Assembly (NCBI GenBank): GCA_026995935.1
Contig: JALWNK010000063.1
Span: 22,228 to 86,227, forward strand
Reading direction: 5' to 3'
Origin: Deltaproteobacteria bacterium
Lineage (GTDB): Bacteria > Desulfobacterota > Dissulfuribacteria > Dissulfuribacterales > QOAL01
Length of the DNA: 64,000 nt
Position 1 is the stretch's first letter. Each line of letters starts with the position of its first letter. The position numbers and the translations under genes are program-made. Positions 33,745 to 42,703 of this stretch are shown piece after piece. The notes below the pieces were generated by a model. The model made no database searches, was not told the DNA's origin, and was given only the letters and a program-made list of their open reading frames with translations.

Positions 33745-35664
33745 ATGAATATTCCCACTTATTTACTCGTAATTCCGTTTCTGCCCCTGGCTTCCTTTAT
33801 ATTTACCTTACTTCTTGGGAAAAGGCTGGGAGACAAGGCGCACTGGCCGCCTATAATAGCCGTACTTATATCCTTCCTGTGTGCCTGTTATGCCTTTGAT
33901 CAGGTGCTTCATGGCAACCACGTAAACGCGGATCTCTATACCTGGTTTGCCTCTGCCAAGTTCAAGGCGTCGGTTGGGTTTCTGCTGGATGAGCTTACTG
34001 CAGTAATGCTCATAGTGGTGACCTCCATCAGCAGCCTTGTTCACATCTATTCCGTGGGCTACATGCACGATGATCCTGGCTATTACAGGTTCTTCTCCTA
34101 TCTCAGTCTCTTTACCTTTTCGATGCTCATGCTGGTTCTGGGTAACAACTTCCTGCAGCTATACTTTGGCTGGGAAGCGGTTGGCCTTTCATCATACCTG
34201 CTCATCGGTTTCTGGTACCATAAGAAGTCTGCGTCTGATGCTGGAAAGAAGGCCTTCATTGTGAACAGGTTTGGAGACTTTGGGTTTGGTCTCGGAATAA
34301 TGGTGGTCTTCCTTGTTTTCGGCTCTGTTCACTACGATACGGTATTTGCACATGTCCATGATGTTGTGGGGCATACCTTCAACTTCATGGGCTTTAATTT
34401 CGACGTCATAAGCCTCATGGCAATACTTTTGTTCTGCGGCGCAGTTGGTAAGTCGGCACAGATTCCACTTCATGTATGGTTGCCAGATGCCATGGAGGGC
34501 CCCACGCCAGTCAGCGCCCTCATCCATGCCGCCACCATGGTTACTGCAGGTGTCTTTCTGGTTGCAAGGTGTAATCCCATCTTCAGCCTGTCTCCTGCTG
34601 CAATGAACCTTGTAACAATCATAGGTGCGCTGACATGCTTCTTTGCTGCGACCATCGCACTGGTACAGGTGGACATAAAGAGGGTCATCGCATATTCCAC
34701 AGTGAGTCAGCTGGCATACATGTTCATAGGTTGCGGCGTCGGAGCCTACGGGACTGGTATTTTTCACCTTTATACCCACGCCTATTTCAAGGCACTTCTC
34801 TTTCTAGGTGCTGGTAGCGTAATTCACGCAATGAGTGACGAGCAGGATATTAGAAAGATGGGAGGCCTCAAGAAGTATCTGCCAGTGACCTACTTTACCT
34901 TCCTGATGGCATCGCTTTCCATATCTGGAATTCCGCCCTTTGCCGGTTTTTTCAGTAAAGACCAGATACTTGCAGAGGCGTTTGCTTCCCACGTGGCTGC
35001 TGGAAAGTTTGCCTGGTTCGTTGGAACGGTTGTAGCGGCCATGACAGCCTTTTATTCCTTCAGGCTCATATTCCTCACCTTTCACGGGGAGTTCAGGGGA
35101 ACAGAGGAACAGAGAAAGCACCTGCACGAATCTCCCCTTACCATGACCATACCCCTGACACTTCTTGCCCTGGGAGCCCTTGCTGCAGGCTGGGTAGGTG
35201 TTCCAGAGGTGCTTGGAGGGGAAAATGGCTGGGCACATTTCCTTGCCCCAGTTGTTGGACACCCGGAAGTTCATTTGAGTGAATTCACGGAGTGGGTGCT
35301 TATGACCATTTCCGTGGCGGCAGGTATTGGAGGAATATACCTGGCATACGTCATGTACATGGTCAAGCCTGAGATTCCGGTTGAGCTTGCCCGTAAACAT
35401 CCAAAGCTGTATGACACCCTTTTCAATAAGTACTACGTGGACGAGTTTTACAACGCCACCATAGTCGAACCCACCATTACCTGCGGAAGAAAGATACTCA
35501 GGGGCATAACGGATGGAAAGATAATAGAGGGGGTTGTCAATGGTGTTCCAGGTTTAATCGGCAAGTTCAGTCACGTACTTGCAAAACTCCAAAACGGAAG
35601 AGTCCAGCACTATGGCGGAGTGATGGCTGTTGGTGCCTTTATTCTTCTTTGGATATTCATGTAA
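33745..35664 (+). CDS. nuoL: NADH-quinone oxidoreductase subunit L
   Basis: A 639-residue antiporter-like proton pump. The opening half has DELTAVMLIVVTSISSLVHI and YFGWEAVGLSSYLLIGFWY, the core has KSAQIPLHVWLPDAMEGPTP with the key lysine and VSALIHAATMVTAGVFLVAR, and the discontinuous-helix region has IKRVIAYSTVSQLAYM. The C-terminal lateral helix found in NuoL is present (about residues 560-639). It sits at the far end of the membrane arm. Confidence 0.97.
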   Translation: MNIPTYLLVIPFLPLASFIFTLLLGKRLGDKAHWPPIIAVLISFLCACYAFDQVLHGNHVNADLYTWFASAKFKASVGFLLDELTAVMLIVVTSISSLVHIYSVGYMHDDPGYYRFFSYLSLFTFSMLMLVLGNNFLQLYFGWEAVGLSSYLLIGFWYHKKSASDAGKKAFIVNRFGDFGFGLGIMVVFLVFGSVHYDTVFAHVHDVVGHTFNFMGFNFDVISLMAILLFCGAVGKSAQIPLHVWLPDAMEGPTPVSALIHAATMVTAGVFLVARCNPIFSLSPAAMNLVTIIGALTCFFAATIALVQVDIKRVIAYSTVSQLAYMFIGCGVGAYGTGIFHLYTHAYFKALLFLGAGSVIHAMSDEQDIRKMGGLKKYLPVTYFTFLMASLSISGIPPFAGFFSKDQILAEAFASHVAAGKFAWFVGTVVAAMTAFYSFRLIFLTFHGEFRGTEEQRKHLHESPLTMTIPLTLLALGALAAGWVGVPEVLGGENGWAHFLAPVVGHPEVHLSEFTEWVLMTISVAAGIGGIYLAYVMYMVKPEIPVELARKHPKLYDTLFNKYYVDEFYNATIVEPTITCGRKILRGITDGKIIEGVVNGVPGLIGKFSHVLAKLQNGRVQHYGGVMAVGAFILLWIFM

Positions 35665-35685
35665 CCAAGGGGAGGAATAGCGAAC

Positions 35686-37227
35686 ATGGATTACGGATTT
35701 CCAATACTTAGTTCCCTGATTTTCCTGCCGATTATCGGGGCAGCGGCACTGCTTTTCATACCGCGTTCAAACGAAGACGATGTCAGGCGCATGGCGCTAC
35801 TTATAACCATAGTGGAGTTTCTGCTCTCACTTCCCCTATGGTTTCAGTTCGACAAGTCTTCCCACCTCATGCAGTTTGTGGAAAAGCACCCCTGGATTCC
35901 AGCGTGGAATGTCAACTACTACCTGGGCATTGATGGAATCAGCATACTCTTTGTGCTTCTTTCCACCCTCATCACAATTTTGTGTGTGCTTGTTTCATGG
36001 ACTGCAATTACAGACAAGGTCAAGGAGTTTTTTGCGGCCTTGCTCTTCCTGGAAGGCGCCATGATCGGGGTGTTCTGTTCCCTTGACTTTTTCCTCTTTT
36101 ACATATTCTGGGAGGCCATGCTTATTCCCATGTACCTGATAATAGGTGTATGGGGTGGGCCCGGCAGGCTGTACGCTGCCATAAAGTTCTTTCTCTACAC
36201 CCTGGTGGGAAGTGTCTTGATGCTGGTTGGAATAATCACACTCTACTATCATGGGGGGCACACCTTTGATATCCTCAAGCTTTCTGCCAACACCTACCCC
36301 TTGAAGCTTCAGATGATTCTGTTCTGGGCATTCTTTGCGGCCTTTGCGGTCAAGGTCCCCATGTGGCCTGTTCATACATGGCTGCCTGACGCCCACACCG
36401 AGGCCCCTGCGGCAGGCTCTGTCATCCTTGCCGGGATCCTCATCAAGATGGGGGCTTACGGATTCCTCAGATTCTCCATGCCCATGTTTCCCCAGGCAAC
36501 CCAGGCCATGATGGTGCCCATGCTGATACTTTCCATAATCGCAATAGTTTACGGGGCAGTTATCTGCCTTGGGCAGGACGATATGAAGCGTCTCATTGCC
36601 TACAGCTCCGTAAGCCACATGGGTTTTGTAACCCTTGGAATGTTCGCGCTCAATTATCAGGGGCTTGAAGGAGCGATTCTTCAGATGGTCAATCACGGAG
36701 TCGTAACAGGCGCTCTCTTTCTTTCCATAGGTATCATTTATGAACAGACACATACCAGGGAGATTGCAGACTATGGCGGCTTGGCCTCCCTTACTCCAAT
36801 TTTTGCTGGATTTTTCATGGTCTTTACCATGGCAGCCGTAGGTCTTCCCGGTCTTAACGGGTTTATTGGCGAATTTCTCATAATCCTGGGTGGATTCGCC
36901 ACTAAGACCTGGGCTGGTTTTTTCGCTGCAACTGGAATCATCATAGGCGCAGGTTATATGCTCTGGCTCTATCAGCGAGTCTTTTTCATGGAAAAGAACC
37001 CAAAGATGGTCTCGCTTGGGCTTCGTGACTTGAACTGCAGGGAATTTATCACCCTTCTACCCATGCTGCTTCTCATATTCTGGATTGGAATTTATCCCAA
37101 CACCTTTTTGAGCTACATGCATGCCTCTGTTGCCCACTTGCTGCAACAGGTCCATGCGTCAACGGGAAGTGTCCAGGCTAATACCAATGCCATAGTAGAA
37201 TGTGCGCTTCGATTCATAGGAGGCTAG
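35686..37227 (+). CDS. nuoM: NADH-quinone oxidoreductase subunit M
   Basis: A 513-residue antiporter-like subunit. Features are YYLGIDGISILFVLLSTLIT, FYIFWEAMLIPMYLIIGVWG with the conserved glutamate, FAVKVPMWPVHTWLPDAHTE with the proton-path lysine and KRLIAYSSVSHMGFV. AAGGGGAGGAA precedes the start. It is one of the three pumps and lies between NuoL and NuoN. Confidence 0.97.
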   Translation: MDYGFPILSSLIFLPIIGAAALLFIPRSNEDDVRRMALLITIVEFLLSLPLWFQFDKSSHLMQFVEKHPWIPAWNVNYYLGIDGISILFVLLSTLITILCVLVSWTAITDKVKEFFAALLFLEGAMIGVFCSLDFFLFYIFWEAMLIPMYLIIGVWGGPGRLYAAIKFFLYTLVGSVLMLVGIITLYYHGGHTFDILKLSANTYPLKLQMILFWAFFAAFAVKVPMWPVHTWLPDAHTEAPAAGSVILAGILIKMGAYGFLRFSMPMFPQATQAMMVPMLILSIIAIVYGAVICLGQDDMKRLIAYSSVSHMGFVTLGMFALNYQGLEGAILQMVNHGVVTGALFLSIGIIYEQTHTREIADYGGLASLTPIFAGFFMVFTMAAVGLPGLNGFIGEFLIILGGFATKTWAGFFAATGIIIGAGYMLWLYQRVFFMEKNPKMVSLGLRDLNCREFITLLPMLLLIFWIGIYPNTFLSYMHASVAHLLQQVHASTGSVQANTNAIVECALRFIGG

Positions 37228-37234
37228 TAAAGAC

Positions 37235-38674
37235 ATGGTTACAGGATTTTCTTTACCAATCATTGCACCCCTAGGGCCTGAAATTTTTCTCGCAGTCATC
37301 GGCTGCGCAGTGATACTTGCCGATATCATCTGGAATGAGCAGCGATACGTCGTCCCCATAGTGGCAATGGCAGGTGCTGCTGCCACTGTTATCATGGTGT
37401 TAAAGGCCTCGGGCATCTCTTTTTCCGGGATGTACACCGTTGATTCCTACAGTGCCTTTTTCAAGATCGTGTGCCTCCTGGGGCTCATGTTGGCCATCCT
37501 CATGTCTCTGCGTCACTTGGACATAATGGGTGTCAAAAGGGTAGGTGAGTACTACAGCCTCATGGTCTTCTCCTGTGTAGGCATGATGATAATGGCCTCC
37601 GCAACCGATCTCATTGTGCTTTACCTGGGACTCGAGTTGATGGCCCTTAGTGTCTACTGTCTTGTAGGGCTTTTAAAGACCGATCCCAGAGCGTCAGAGG
37701 CAGCCATGAAGTATCTGCTTCTTGGTGCCTTTGCCTCTTGTCTCCTTCTATTTGGCATGTCCTATCTTTATGGTACAACTGGAACCACCGATATGGCTCA
37801 GATTTCAAAGGCAATGGCCCAGGGCAAGCTTAGTGGTAATCCTGCCTTCATGATGGGGCTTGGCCTGGTGGTAATTGCATTCTGTTTCAAGGTTGCCGCA
37901 GCACCTTTTCATATGTGGACCCCTGACGCCTATGAAGGTGCCATGACGCCTGTTACCGCCTTCATGTCCGTTGGGCCAAAGGCCGCAGGCTTTGCAGCCC
38001 TTGGCAGGGTCCTTATGGAGGCCTTTCCAAACGCCCATTCCGACTGGATGACTGCCCTTATAATCATGGCATTTCTCACCATAGCCATTGGTAACATAAC
38101 GGCCCTTTGCCAGACATCCATCAAAAGGATGCTTGCCTACTCATCCATTGCCCATGCAGGTTACGCACTCATAGGCTTTTTGCCAGGCACAGCGGAAGGT
38201 GCCTCAGCTACCATGAACTATCTCTTTATCTATCTCTTTATGAACATGGGGGCCTTTGCAGTGATAATTCTCTTGCAGTACAAGGGGCTTGTTGGTGAGG
38301 CCCTGGAAGACTACAAGGGCCTTGCAAAGACGCACCCAGTGGCGGCAGGCCTTATGCTTGTATTCATGTTTTCCCTTACAGGAATCCCCCCAACGGCCGG
38401 CTTTATTGGCAAGTTCAATCTCTTCATGGCAGCACTCCATGCAGGTTACACATGGATAGTTATATTTGCCGTACTCTTTAGCGCAATTTCTGCATACTTT
38501 TACCTTAGGGTCATCATGCTAATGTACATGTACGAGCCAGAAAGAGAGATGAAACTTGCTCCCTCAGGTGCCCTTTCAGCGGTCCTGGCCATAGCCCTCA
38601 CAGGCGTTATTCTCCTTGGTTGCTATCCAAACGGCATTCTTTCCTATGCATCAAAGGCCATAATGGGACACTAA
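37235..38674 (+). CDS. nuoN: NADH-quinone oxidoreductase subunit N
   Basis: A 479-residue antiporter-like subunit and the last gene of the operon. It carries DLIVLYLGLELMALSVYCLV with the conserved glutamate, FKVAAAPFHMWTPDAYEGA with the lysine, and IKRMLAYSSIAHAGYALIG. A terminator follows within about 30 bases. With nuoA through nuoM this completes the 11-subunit core; no nuoE, nuoF or nuoG is found in the window. Confidence 0.97.
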   Translation: MVTGFSLPIIAPLGPEIFLAVIGCAVILADIIWNEQRYVVPIVAMAGAAATVIMVLKASGISFSGMYTVDSYSAFFKIVCLLGLMLAILMSLRHLDIMGVKRVGEYYSLMVFSCVGMMIMASATDLIVLYLGLELMALSVYCLVGLLKTDPRASEAAMKYLLLGAFASCLLLFGMSYLYGTTGTTDMAQISKAMAQGKLSGNPAFMMGLGLVVIAFCFKVAAAPFHMWTPDAYEGAMTPVTAFMSVGPKAAGFAALGRVLMEAFPNAHSDWMTALIIMAFLTIAIGNITALCQTSIKRMLAYSSIAHAGYALIGFLPGTAEGASATMNYLFIYLFMNMGAFAVIILLQYKGLVGEALEDYKGLAKTHPVAAGLMLVFMFSLTGIPPTAGFIGKFNLFMAALHAGYTWIVIFAVLFSAISAYFYLRVIMLMYMYEPEREMKLAPSGALSAVLAIALTGVILLGCYPNGILSYASKAIMGH

Positions 38675-38705
38675 TTTTCTACAACAGACGCCTCCTTTGT
38701 TTTGT

Positions 38706-38740
38706 AAGGCGCCTTGGGTCACTCCAGGGCGCCTTTTTTA
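38706..38740 (+). terminator. Rho-independent terminator of the nuo operon
   Basis: An 8-bp perfect outer stem (38706-38713 with 38728-38735), extended by four inner pairs around GGTCAC-type loop bases, is followed by a T-run. It lies 32 bases after the nuoN stop. Confidence 0.9.
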
Positions 38741-38911
38741 GTCTTTGGATGTCTGTAAAATTTTTTTGAATCGGACTATTCTGTAAGTCAATGAAAGATA
38801 CATGTCAAAAAAAAGAGCAGATAAACTGACATGGATTTTGCAATGAATCGCTTTTGAATAAGGAGAAACATAATATCAGTCAATAGTTGAAATGTTCAAA
38901 TTGGAGGCCTT

Positions 38912-39814
38912 ATGTCCAAAACCATGTGTCTGTTTTTCTGTCTTTTTTCTTTCCCGTTTAATTTGTCATTGGCTTATGGGGGAATCCTTGTAGATACATC
39001 CTGGCTTAGGGATCACCTGAAAGAGCAGGATATAAGGGTACTTGATGTCAGCAGGGATCCGGCCTTTTATGAAAAACGCCATATTCCAGGTGCCCTCCAG
39101 GTCTTCAGACACCGGGACCTTGAAGACTATACTAGCTATCCTCCTGTGGGATTTCCTCAAAAAAGGCAGTTTCTGGCCCTCATGAGACGTCTTGGTATCT
39201 CAAACAAGACCATGGTGGTGGCCTATGACGATAACAATGGAATGTATGCCTCAAGGATGGTCTTTCTCATGCAGCTTTATGGCCATCCCATGGAAAAGCT
39301 CAAGATTTTAAACGGCGGGATAAAGCAGTGGGTGGAGGAGGGATTGCCTGTAGAAGAAGGTTCTTTGAGTGTCAATGAAGAGGCAAAACCATACAGGCCT
39401 GGAAAGAGGAGAGTGGAATACCTTGCCACGTGGCAAGATATATACAGAAAGGTGGTTCAGGAAAGATCTAAACACTTTGTCCTGCTGGACGTGCGTCCTG
39501 AGGACGAATATGACGGAGACAAGGTAAGGCTTGTCAGGGGAGGACACATCCCTGGTGCGGTCAATCTAGAGGTGGCCGCTATTTCTTTGGGTAGCGGCAG
39601 CCATTTGTGGGAAACCCCTGAAAGACTTGAGGCAATTTTCCAAAAAGAAGGTATTACCAAGGACAAGACGATTATTATCTACTGCCATTCCGGAGATAGA
39701 AGTGCCCATGCCTTTGTGATACTAAAGGACTTGCTTTACTATCCAGATGTGAGGATTTACGAAGGCGCATGGGAGGAGTGGGCGGTTCTTCAGGCCCTTC
39801 CGGTGGAAGAATAG
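38912..39814 (+). CDS. exported tandem-rhodanese sulfurtransferase
   Basis: A 300-residue protein with an N-terminal signal sequence (about residues 1-22), so it is likely periplasmic. It has two rhodanese domains (about 25-150 and 165-295). The second has the active loop YCHSGDRS with the catalytic cysteine; in the first the matching site reads YDDNNG, with no cysteine, as in ordinary two-domain thiosulfate or mercaptopyruvate sulfurtransferases. It moves sulfane sulfur from thiosulfate or a related donor to an acceptor. Export and the nearby molybdoenzyme suggest a part in sulfur metabolism, an inference. GGAGG precedes the start. Confidence 0.9.
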   Translation: MSKTMCLFFCLFSFPFNLSLAYGGILVDTSWLRDHLKEQDIRVLDVSRDPAFYEKRHIPGALQVFRHRDLEDYTSYPPVGFPQKRQFLALMRRLGISNKTMVVAYDDNNGMYASRMVFLMQLYGHPMEKLKILNGGIKQWVEEGLPVEEGSLSVNEEAKPYRPGKRRVEYLATWQDIYRKVVQERSKHFVLLDVRPEDEYDGDKVRLVRGGHIPGAVNLEVAAISLGSGSHLWETPERLEAIFQKEGITKDKTIIIYCHSGDRSAHAFVILKDLLYYPDVRIYEGAWEEWAVLQALPVEE

Positions 39815-39866
39815 GAAGTCTTGATTGCAACCTGCGCTATATCTTGCTTGGGAGGCTCCAAAGGAA

Positions 39867-40760
39867 ATGGCTAGGGTTATCCTTAATGGGAAAAAGGCCC
39901 ACCAGGAGGATTTTCGCCAGGCTGTAGATGCCTTGAGGAGTCAAGGGGCAGAGATCGAGGTGAGAGTTACATGGGAAAGGGAGGATCCCAGGCGCTTTGT
40001 TGAAGAGGCTGTTAGAGACGGGGTCAGACGCCTGGTGGCAGCCGGGGGAGACGGTACCCTTCATGAGATTGTAAATGGCCTTTATTCCGTTTCAAGGGAG
40101 AAACGCCCTGAGCTTGCCATTGTGCCAATGGGAACGGGAAACGACTTCGCAACTGCCTGCAAGGTCCCCTTGGATCCCATGGAATCCTTGCGACTGGCAG
40201 TTTTTGGCGAGCCTGTCTCCATTGATCTTGCCAGTGCCAACGACCAGATTTTTATAAATGTTGCAACTGGAGGGTTTGCCTCCGCTGCGTCCAGAACCCT
40301 TCCGGCAAGTCTGAAGAATCTTCTTGGTGGAAGCGCCTATCGGCTTGCAGCAGCTCTAAAGGCCTTTAATTTCGCCCCTGGGACAGGCCGCATAAAGGCG
40401 GAAGGGGTTGAGCTGAGTGGCAGCGCCCTGGCAGGCGCAGTATGTAACGGAAGGCAGGCAGGAGGCGGACAGGTCCTTGCCCCAAATGCCTTTCTAAACG
40501 ATGGCCTTCTGGACGTTATCATAATTCTCACTTTTCCTGTTACAGACGTTGGCCAGGTTATAAACGAGTTTTTTGATAAATCAAACAGCGGCAAGTATGT
40601 AAAGCGCTTTAAGACTTCCTGGCTGGATTTATGGCCTAGTGAAAAACGCACAATTAATCTGGACGGTGAACCCTATGAGGCGGATTTTATCCACTTTGAG
40701 GTCATACCGGGTGATCTGGAGATGGTTCTCCCCAAGGATTGTCCATGCATTAGAGGGTAG
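39867..40760 (+). CDS. diacylglycerol/lipid kinase family protein (YegS-like)
   Basis: A 297-residue protein from the ATG at 39867 (MARVILNGKK), where the family normally begins; an upstream in-frame start at 39825 adds 14 unsupported residues. The nucleotide-binding motif RLVAAGGDGTLHEIVNGL and IVPMGTGNDFA are diagnostic of the diacylglycerol kinase catalytic fold, and the C-terminal LDGEPYEADFIHFEV closes it. These enzymes phosphorylate lipids such as phosphatidylglycerol or diacylglycerol at the membrane. The lipid acceptor is unknown. It follows the rhodanese gene by about 50 bases. Confidence 0.9.
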   Translation: MARVILNGKKAHQEDFRQAVDALRSQGAEIEVRVTWEREDPRRFVEEAVRDGVRRLVAAGGDGTLHEIVNGLYSVSREKRPELAIVPMGTGNDFATACKVPLDPMESLRLAVFGEPVSIDLASANDQIFINVATGGFASAASRTLPASLKNLLGGSAYRLAAALKAFNFAPGTGRIKAEGVELSGSALAGAVCNGRQAGGGQVLAPNAFLNDGLLDVIIILTFPVTDVGQVINEFFDKSNSGKYVKRFKTSWLDLWPSEKRTINLDGEPYEADFIHFEVIPGDLEMVLPKDCPCIRG

Positions 40761-40778
40761 TTGCGAAGTTTTCTGCCC

Positions 40779-41759
40779 TTAAAACAAGGCCGAATAGATC
40801 TGTTTAATGACCCCTGTGGGTACAGAGCTTATCCAGTGGCCTGTAAGGCGCGCTGTCAGCCAGCTAAGAAGAAGAATGGAGATTGTGCCAACGGGAAGAA
40901 TATAAGGCCATACATTTTTGCCAAAGGGACCGCATAAACAAAGTGACCCTTTTGTGTCACACGCGTTAAGGCACTCCAGACATCCAATGCAGTCGGGGTT
41001 TCTTATGATGTTTTTTCTTGTGATCTCAATGGACATTGGGCACGCCTTTTCGCATTTCTTGCAATTAAGACATGCCTTTTCGTGGCGTTTTATCTGAAAA
41101 GGGGAGGCGCAGGCAAGAAGGCCAAGGAGTGCGCCATAGGGGCAAAGATATTTGCACCAGAAATTACCTATGAAGACAGACAACACAGCAAGGCATCCAA
41201 TGGCTGCCAGGGTAGTTGCGGTGGGATCAATAAAGAAGTTTAGCATCTTTATATCGGCAACGATGTTGTATGGGGACATCAAGAAGCTTTCCACCTGGGA
41301 GGGCGACATATTAAAGAAGATGAAATATATGAAGAATCCCAGGAGCAGGTACTTAATGGAGGAAAGGGGGAGGGCGATCCACCTGGAGGGTCTGAGGCGG
41401 GTATTCATTCTTTGTCCAATTGACTGAAGGAGGGAGGATATGGTCCCAACCGGGCATATCCAGCCGCAAAATGCCTTTCTGAAAAGAAGGGCAGAGCAGA
41501 CAATGGCAATAAAGATGAAAAGCCCTGCCGGATGAACAGGGTCCCATGTGCCAGTAAGTATCAGGTGATACAGGCCCACAAGTGCGCTTATGGGCAAAAA
41601 GGCCTCCACTGCAGGGAGTCTTTCGTGAAATGCTCCGCCTGCTGCAAGCCATTTGCAAAAGAGAAAAAACTGGACGCCCACAAGCATGCAAAAGCCAAGA
41701 TAAAGCCCCTGGATAAGCGCTCTTAAGAGGTGGGTTCTGTTGGTCAAGCGTGCATTCAT
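40779..41759 (-). CDS. polyferredoxin membrane protein (NapH/NosR-type)
   Basis: A 326-residue protein with about five to six helices. Two cytoplasmic-side motifs FCGWICPVGT and CKYLCPYGALLG (the CX3CP pair) and two 4Fe-4S ferredoxin sets (CLNCKKCEKACP and CIGCLECLNAC) match the NapH/MauN/NosR group. Such proteins pass electrons from quinol or ferredoxin across or along the membrane, often to periplasmic reductases. No matching reductase gene adjoins it, so its partner is unknown. A frameshifted remnant lies directly upstream on the same strand. Confidence 0.88.
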   Translation of the reverse strand: MNARLTNRTHLLRALIQGLYLGFCMLVGVQFFLFCKWLAAGGAFHERLPAVEAFLPISALVGLYHLILTGTWDPVHPAGLFIFIAIVCSALLFRKAFCGWICPVGTISSLLQSIGQRMNTRLRPSRWIALPLSSIKYLLLGFFIYFIFFNMSPSQVESFLMSPYNIVADIKMLNFFIDPTATTLAAIGCLAVLSVFIGNFWCKYLCPYGALLGLLACASPFQIKRHEKACLNCKKCEKACPMSIEITRKNIIRNPDCIGCLECLNACDTKGSLCLCGPFGKNVWPYILPVGTISILLLSWLTARLTGHWISSVPTGVIKQIYSALF

Positions 41760-41800
41760 GATAATCGCGTATTCCTAAGCCCTCTTTGTCTAATGGATAC

Positions 41801-42031
41801 CTAGGGGTTGTCCTTGATATAGGTCATGAATGGTGCTGTAATGGCATCAAAGGTCGTTTCATATCCACCGAACAAATCAGGAGATAAGGCGGAAGGAAAA
41901 GTGTGGTAGTAAATGGGGGGCCACCTACTATAACTGCGGTGGTACCTATTATCAGGCTGCCCATGACGGGCCAAACCTTGTTTACATGGTTGTGGAACCA
42001 CTCAAGTAAACGTGGGTCCCTCTTGGTTTGC
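41801..42031 (-). pseudogene. frameshifted fragment of a small membrane protein
   Basis: Between the zinc-ribbon gene and the polyferredoxin gene, two minus-strand frames join at a run of six C (plus-strand G at 41915-41920). The first frame encodes a coding-like stretch, RDPRLLEWFHNHVNK, followed by a transmembrane helix ending TAVIVGG. After a one-base shift at the run the second frame gives IYYHTFPSALSP, then FDAITAPFMTYIKDNP and a TAG at 41801. The joined product resembles the C-terminal end of a small transporter-type membrane protein. No start with a ribosome site is visible except an ATG at 41964, so it may be a decayed remnant, or a homopolymer sequencing error in a real short gene. 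Confidence 0.4.
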
Positions 42032-42034
42032 CTT

Positions 42035-42694
42035 TCAGATTACGGTTTCTTGAACCTTTTCCAGGCAGTCGAAGAAGACCTTGTAAGTAAGCCTCTTTTG
42101 AGCCATTAATTTTGGTACAAGATCGGTAAATCCTGTTATGTCCATGGGGCTCAGAGTGGCATCTACGCCCCTTGAGAATGCGTCATACAGGTCGTAGCGG
42201 TTTCCGCTGAGATGGATGTAAAGCACCATTGTGTTTCTTCGCATGTGTGCAGGCATTGAGTTTATGTATTCAAGGATTGCCTTCATGTTGTCGTCCGGGT
42301 CCGGACCATGCTGGTACAGGACCACGAGATCGAACAGGTTGTATCTGAAGTGGTGCCTTATGTCTGCTTCATCCTTGATACCCCTGGTTTCAAAACCAAG
42401 CTCCGCCAGCTTCTTTTCCATTTCCAGCCGGGCCTGAATCTCCTGGCAGTATATGAGGGCCGTTTTCGTCTCAGGATCAAAGTACTCTACCGGGGCCTCT
42501 TCTTGTCGGGATTGTTTGAACTCCTCACCTTCCTTGGCCGTCTTTAAGGGTTCGGCAGGTGCAGTCTGCTGCTTACGGCTGACCTCTATCTTTTCACCAC
42601 AGGAGGAGCACTTAACATATACCTTGCCTGTTGACGGGATCTTTGATTCGTCTATCGAGTAGACTTTGCTGCAACTGTTGCAAATTATTTCCAT
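42035..42694 (-). CDS. zinc-ribbon protein with receiver-like C-terminal domain
   Basis: A 219-residue protein. Residues 1-40 are an MJ0042-type zinc ribbon (CNSCSKVYSIDESKI, then VKCSSCGEKIEV). A charged, proline- and glutamate-rich linker follows (about 42-75). Residues about 78-200 have the alternating pattern of a response-regulator receiver (TALIYCQEIQARLEMEKKLAELG, FDLVVLYQHG), but the phospho-accepting aspartate at the end of the third strand is replaced by tyrosine, so it is probably not phosphorylated. It precedes nothing but follows pilU by 9 bases on the same strand, suggesting a role with the pilus retraction ATPases. Confidence 0.75.
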   Translation of the reverse strand: MEIICNSCSKVYSIDESKIPSTGKVYVKCSSCGEKIEVSRKQQTAPAEPLKTAKEGEEFKQSRQEEAPVEYFDPETKTALIYCQEIQARLEMEKKLAELGFETRGIKDEADIRHHFRYNLFDLVVLYQHGPDPDDNMKAILEYINSMPAHMRRNTMVLYIHLSGNRYDLYDAFSRGVDATLSPMDITGFTDLVPKLMAQKRLTYKVFFDCLEKVQETVI

Positions 42695-42703
42695 TGTCTG
42701 CTC

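Noticed and set aside
28606..38674. nuoE, nuoF or nuoG hidden within the nuo cluster
   Set aside because: Every interval is filled by other Nuo subunits with gaps of at most about 20 bases; no NADH- or FMN-binding gene fits.
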